From: Methylocystis parvus OBBP
GTDB taxonomy: Bacteria > Pseudomonadota > Alphaproteobacteria > Rhizobiales > Beijerinckiaceae
DNA length: 64,000 nucleotides
Assembly: GCF_027571405.1 (NCBI RefSeq)
Contig: NZ_CP092968.1
Span: forward strand, 496,001 to 560,000
Reading direction: 5' to 3'
Below are positions 61,243 to 64,000 of this stretch, in pieces (within the stretch, counting starts at the first letter, position 1; the number at the start of each line of letters is the position of its first letter). The position numbers and the translations under genes were made by a program. The notes beneath the pieces were generated by a model that made no database searches, was not told the DNA's origin, and saw only the letters and a program-made list of their open reading frames with translations.

Positions 61243-62631
61243 ATGTTCTCCGTCAATCCAATCCTCAACACCGACAGCTACAAGACCAGCCATTACCTCC
61301 AGTACCCGCCGGGAACGACGCGCGTCTTCTCCTATGTCGAAAGCCGTGGCGGCGTTTGGGATCGCACGCTTTTCTTCGGACTTCAGGCGATCCTGAAACA
61401 GGAGTTTCTGACGCCGGTCACGCGCGCGCACATCGAGGAAGCGCGCGATCTGCTCGCGCCTCATGGCGCGCCGTTCAACGAGGCGGGCTGGGCGAAGCTC
61501 ATCGACAAGCATGGCGGCTACATGCCGCTCGACATCCGCGCGGCGCCGGAAGGCAGCGTCATCCCCGTGCGCAACGCCATGATGAGCGTCGTCAACACGG
61601 ACCCGGATTTCTTCTGGCTCACCTCTTACGTCGAGACCGCGTTGTTGCGCGTCTGGTATCCGGTGACGGTCGCGACGATCAGCTGGCATGTGCGCGAATC
61701 GATCAAGGAAGCGCTGGAAAAGACCGCCGACAATCCGGAAGCGGAGCTGCCGTTCAAGCTCCATGACTTCGGCGCGCGCGGCGTGTCGAGCTATGAGAGC
61801 GCCGCGCTTGGCGGGCTCGCGCATCTCGTCAGCTTCAAGGGAACCGATACGTTCGCGGCGCTGCTCGCGGCGCGCGATTTCTACCACGAGCCTCTGGCGG
61901 GCTTCTCCATTCCCGCCGCCGAGCACAGCACGATCACGGCTTGGGGCCGCGAAGGCGAGGTCGACGCTTACGCCAATATGGTCGCGCAGTTCGGCAAGCC
62001 GGGGAAAATCTTCGCCTGCGTCTCCGACAGCTACGACATTTTCGCGGCCGTCGAAAAGCTGTGGGGCGAGACGTTGCGCGAGAAGGTCGTCGAAAGCGGC
62101 GCGACGCTTGTCGTGCGTCCCGACAGCGGCGATCCGGAGACGATCGTCGCCAAGACGCTGGAGCTGCTCGCGGGGCGCTTCGGCTTCGACGTGAACTCCA
62201 AGGGCTACAAGGTGCTCCGCAACGTCCGCGTCATCCAGGGCGACGGCGTCAATCCGGAAAGCATCAAGGCCATGCTGGCGCGCGTCGTGCGCGACGGCTT
62301 CAGCGCCGAGAATGTCGCCTTCGGCATGGGCGGCGCGCTGCTGCAGCGGCTCGACCGCGACACGCAGAAATTCGCCTACAAGGCCAGCGCGGCGGAGATC
62401 GGCGGCGTCTGGCGGGACGTCTACAAGGACCCCGTCACCGATCACGGCAAGCGCTCGAAGCGGGGTCTGCTCGGGCTCGTCAATGATGGCCAATACCGGA
62501 CGGTCGCGGTGGATTCCGCGCGCTTCCAGCCGCTCGACGGCGGCGCGAATTTGCTGCGTCCGGTCTATCGCAATGGCGAGCTGATCGTGGATGAATCGCT
62601 CTCTTCGATCCGCGAACGGGCGACCGCATAG
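61243..62631 (+). CDS. nadV: Nicotinamide phosphoribosyltransferase
   Basis: A 462-residue enzyme of the NAMPT family: 'NPILNTDSYKTSHYLQYPPG', 'FFGLQAILKQEF', 'WYPVTVATISWHVRESIKEA', 'HDFGARGVSSYESAALGGLA' and 'ATLVVRPDSGDPETIVAKTL', then 'NVAFGMGGALLQRLDRDTQK'. It makes NMN from nicotinamide and PRPP without deamidation. With the preceding NMNAT-Nudix gene it forms a two-gene NAD recycling pathway. It starts about 200 bp after that gene, past a repeat copy, so co-transcription is probable but not certain. The ribosome-binding site is GAAGGAG. Confidence 0.93.
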   Translation: MFSVNPILNTDSYKTSHYLQYPPGTTRVFSYVESRGGVWDRTLFFGLQAILKQEFLTPVTRAHIEEARDLLAPHGAPFNEAGWAKLIDKHGGYMPLDIRAAPEGSVIPVRNAMMSVVNTDPDFFWLTSYVETALLRVWYPVTVATISWHVRESIKEALEKTADNPEAELPFKLHDFGARGVSSYESAALGGLAHLVSFKGTDTFAALLAARDFYHEPLAGFSIPAAEHSTITAWGREGEVDAYANMVAQFGKPGKIFACVSDSYDIFAAVEKLWGETLREKVVESGATLVVRPDSGDPETIVAKTLELLAGRFGFDVNSKGYKVLRNVRVIQGDGVNPESIKAMLARVVRDGFSAENVAFGMGGALLQRLDRDTQKFAYKASAAEIGGVWRDVYKDPVTDHGKRSKRGLLGLVNDGQYRTVAVDSARFQPLDGGANLLRPVYRNGELIVDESLSSIRERATA

Positions 62632-62654
62632 AGGCCTTTATCCGAGATTTTGTC

Positions 62655-63134
62655 ATGAACAAAAGCTTCCTCGCCATCCTGCTCGCATCGACGATGTTTT
62701 TCGCGCCCGCGTCCGTGACGCTTGCGCACGCCGAGAACCGCGAAACGCGCAAATGTGAATTCGAGGCGAAGAAACGCTGCGCTTCCGGGGAGGCGGCGGT
62801 CACGCTTGTCGACGGCGCCGTAACGAATGTCCAGATCGAGGTCTTCTGGTGCGGACGGCCGGGAGCCCCCGGCTATTCCTGCATGATCGACGTTTCGCGC
62901 GGCGACAAGGAGAGCAAATGGTCGGAGGAGGGCGGCGCGACGCTCATCGACAACGCCGCCCCCTTCAATCCGCAAGCGCCTGACCGGGTGAAGATAACGC
63001 TCGGAAAATTCGTCTCCATCGATCTGGAGAATGCGCAGTCGCTCGGGCGCTGCGGCGCAGGGGCGGAATTGCCAAAGGCCATTGTCGTCCCGGCGCGGAA
63101 AGCGCTTTGCCGCGTCTGGCTCGATCCGCCCTGA
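62655..63134 (+). CDS. Secreted protein of unknown function
   Basis: A 159-residue protein with a signal peptide (about 1-26, ending LAHAEN). The mature part has six cysteines, among them in 'RKCEFEAKKRCASGEAAVT' and 'VFWCGRPGAPGYSCMIDVSR', suggesting disulfides. The central part looks beta-rich. No family recognised. It follows nadV by 24 bp on the same strand. Confidence 0.65.
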   Translation: MNKSFLAILLASTMFFAPASVTLAHAENRETRKCEFEAKKRCASGEAAVTLVDGAVTNVQIEVFWCGRPGAPGYSCMIDVSRGDKESKWSEEGGATLIDNAAPFNPQAPDRVKITLGKFVSIDLENAQSLGRCGAGAELPKAIVVPARKALCRVWLDPP

Positions 63135-63227
63135 CTCTCTGGCGCTGAAACTGCATGCGGGCGGGAAGGCGTCGCGACGGCGAAGGCTTTCCGACAAAAA
63201 GGGCGCAGGCGCGGGGTCCGCGCTTGC

Positions 63228-63719
63228 GTGAAGATCCGCTGCATGACGGATAAGGAACAATGGGTCGTCTGGAACGGCTCGATGGGCGTTCTCGATATGG
63301 CGACGATCGGCCATATCGAGCGCGGCGCGAGCGGCCGCAGCGCCTGTCTGGCGGCGCCCTACGGCGTCGTCGGCCCTTTCAGTCTCGATGAACTGGAGAC
63401 GCAAGGCCGCGTCGCCTTTGGCGAGTGCCTTGTCATGTCGCGCCGCCGGTGGCGGGAAGATCAGGTCGAACTGCGCCTTGAAGCGCGCGCGAAGCGTAGA
63501 GCCTTTCTGCTTCGCGTGGAGGCTGGCGGCGATGATCTCGACCACCGCAAGACGCTGGATCTGCCGATCGAGGGAGCCCTCGAAGCGACGCAGATCAACG
63601 CCGCTTTCCGGCGGCTGGCCAAAAGCGCTCATCCGGATGTTGGCGGCAGCGACGAAGATTACCGCCGCATCGCAGAGGCGCGCGACGCGCTTCTCGAGCG
63701 CTACGCGGTCGCCTCGTAG
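63228..63719 (+). CDS. J-domain protein
   Basis: A 163-residue protein. The first ~110 residues are unrecognised ('GHIERGASGRSACLAAPYGV'); the C-terminus is a short J domain: 'EATQINAAFRRLAKSAHPDV' carries the HPD motif, followed by 'GGSDEDYRRIAEARDALLER'. It should stimulate a DnaK-type chaperone. The GTG start is uncertain; an ATG five codons later is an alternative. Confidence 0.75.
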   Translation: MKIRCMTDKEQWVVWNGSMGVLDMATIGHIERGASGRSACLAAPYGVVGPFSLDELETQGRVAFGECLVMSRRRWREDQVELRLEARAKRRAFLLRVEAGGDDLDHRKTLDLPIEGALEATQINAAFRRLAKSAHPDVGGSDEDYRRIAEARDALLERYAVAS

Positions 63720-63884
63720 CGCAAGGGCGCGAGAGCAAGTTGCAACTTAATGTGTTCTGCGACGTTCTTTCCTTGCGCACGTCCTTCCGGGCGCGCGAAG
63801 GAAGCGTATTTTCGCATCTTGCGAGCCGCTCGTCTAAGCTGTAGCGAATCTCAGAAGATGAACGGCAACGGCGGAAGGCTTGCG

Positions 63885-64000
63885 ATGGACCATTCGACGG
63901 CGGAGCTCGAAGCGCTCCTGATGCAGCGGTCGCTGACCGACGCTCAGCTTCTGGCTGCGGCGGAGTCCTCGGCGGACTTCCGCATTCTCCCGGACGCGAC
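63885..64000 (+). CDS. Start of an unknown gene (3'-truncated by window)
   Basis: An ATG with GGAAGG upstream opens a frame of 38 codons to the end of the window, encoding 'MDHSTAELEALLMQRSLTDA' and further Ala-rich helical sequence. An in-frame ATG nine codons earlier is also possible. Too short to name. Confidence 0.5.
   Translation, partial: MDHSTAELEALLMQRSLTDAQLLAAAESSADFRILPDA

Noticed and set aside
1..64000. CRISPR arrays, rRNA operons, complete insertion sequences or prophage
   Set aside because: No regularly spaced repeats, rRNA sequence, transposase or phage structural genes were found; the repeats present are dispersed palindromes.

Overview
The window is high-GC alphaproteobacterial chromosome, most likely Hyphomicrobiales (Rhizobiales) and plausibly a type II methanotroph or related methylotroph (Methylocystis/Methylosinus-like). 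The reasons are a pqqB-pqqC-pqqDE cluster, a mesaconyl-CoA hydratase of the ethylmalonyl-CoA pathway, a copper-uptake-type locus, CckA, LdtR, DksA and NADP-IDH of alphaproteobacterial type, and dispersed GC-rich palindromic repeats of the kind common in this order. The genus is an inference. No rRNA, CRISPR array, prophage or complete insertion sequence was seen. One tRNA (Pro, GGG) is present.

Layout. 0-4 kb: end of an unknown membrane protein, YggT, DUF167, mesaconyl-CoA hydratase, TrmJ. 4.4-8.9 kb: a probable copper-uptake locus (TonB receptor, Cys/His-rich DUF2946-like protein, copper-uptake-associated protein) beside a divergent TetR regulator, with two copies of a TTGGT-N5-ACCAA operator. 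8.9-19.3 kb: TadG-like VWA protein, icd, dksA, a FliO-like protein divergent from cckA with a perfect CtrA box between them, and several secreted proteins. 19.5-29.8 kb: cysS, a DUF559 nuclease between two 185-bp palindromic modules, GNAT, cimA, Fe-S scaffold, folE, hisI, a lone acyl carrier protein, patatin, CBS protein, rhomboid, PAS protein.

29.9-39.5 kb: double-PilZ protein, DUF2157/GDYXXLXY membrane pair, three small unknown proteins, a lone CheB with a large hybrid kinase, PhnA-like protein, tRNA-Pro, MerR. 39.6-43.5 kb: heme A synthase, then a tightly coupled trio: a TIGR04222-like membrane protein with a Cys/Gly/Ser tail, a DUF692 multinuclear iron oxidase (MNIO), and a small partner. 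I read this as a candidate peptide-modification (RiPP-like) system, the most notable locus here. 43.7-47.6 kb: cupin and pqqDE/pqqC/pqqB without a visible pqqA.

48-64 kb: lipoprotein esterase; VapC toxin preceded by an AbrB antitoxin gene with an amber stop; pssA-psd (phosphatidylethanolamine); trpG-trpD-trpC, a second double-PilZ gene, moaC-moeA; an M50 protease; DUF5765-like protein; ldtR; a two-gene NAD salvage pair (NMNAT-Nudix fusion and nicotinamide phosphoribosyltransferase); a secreted protein; a J-domain protein; and the start of a gene cut by the window edge.
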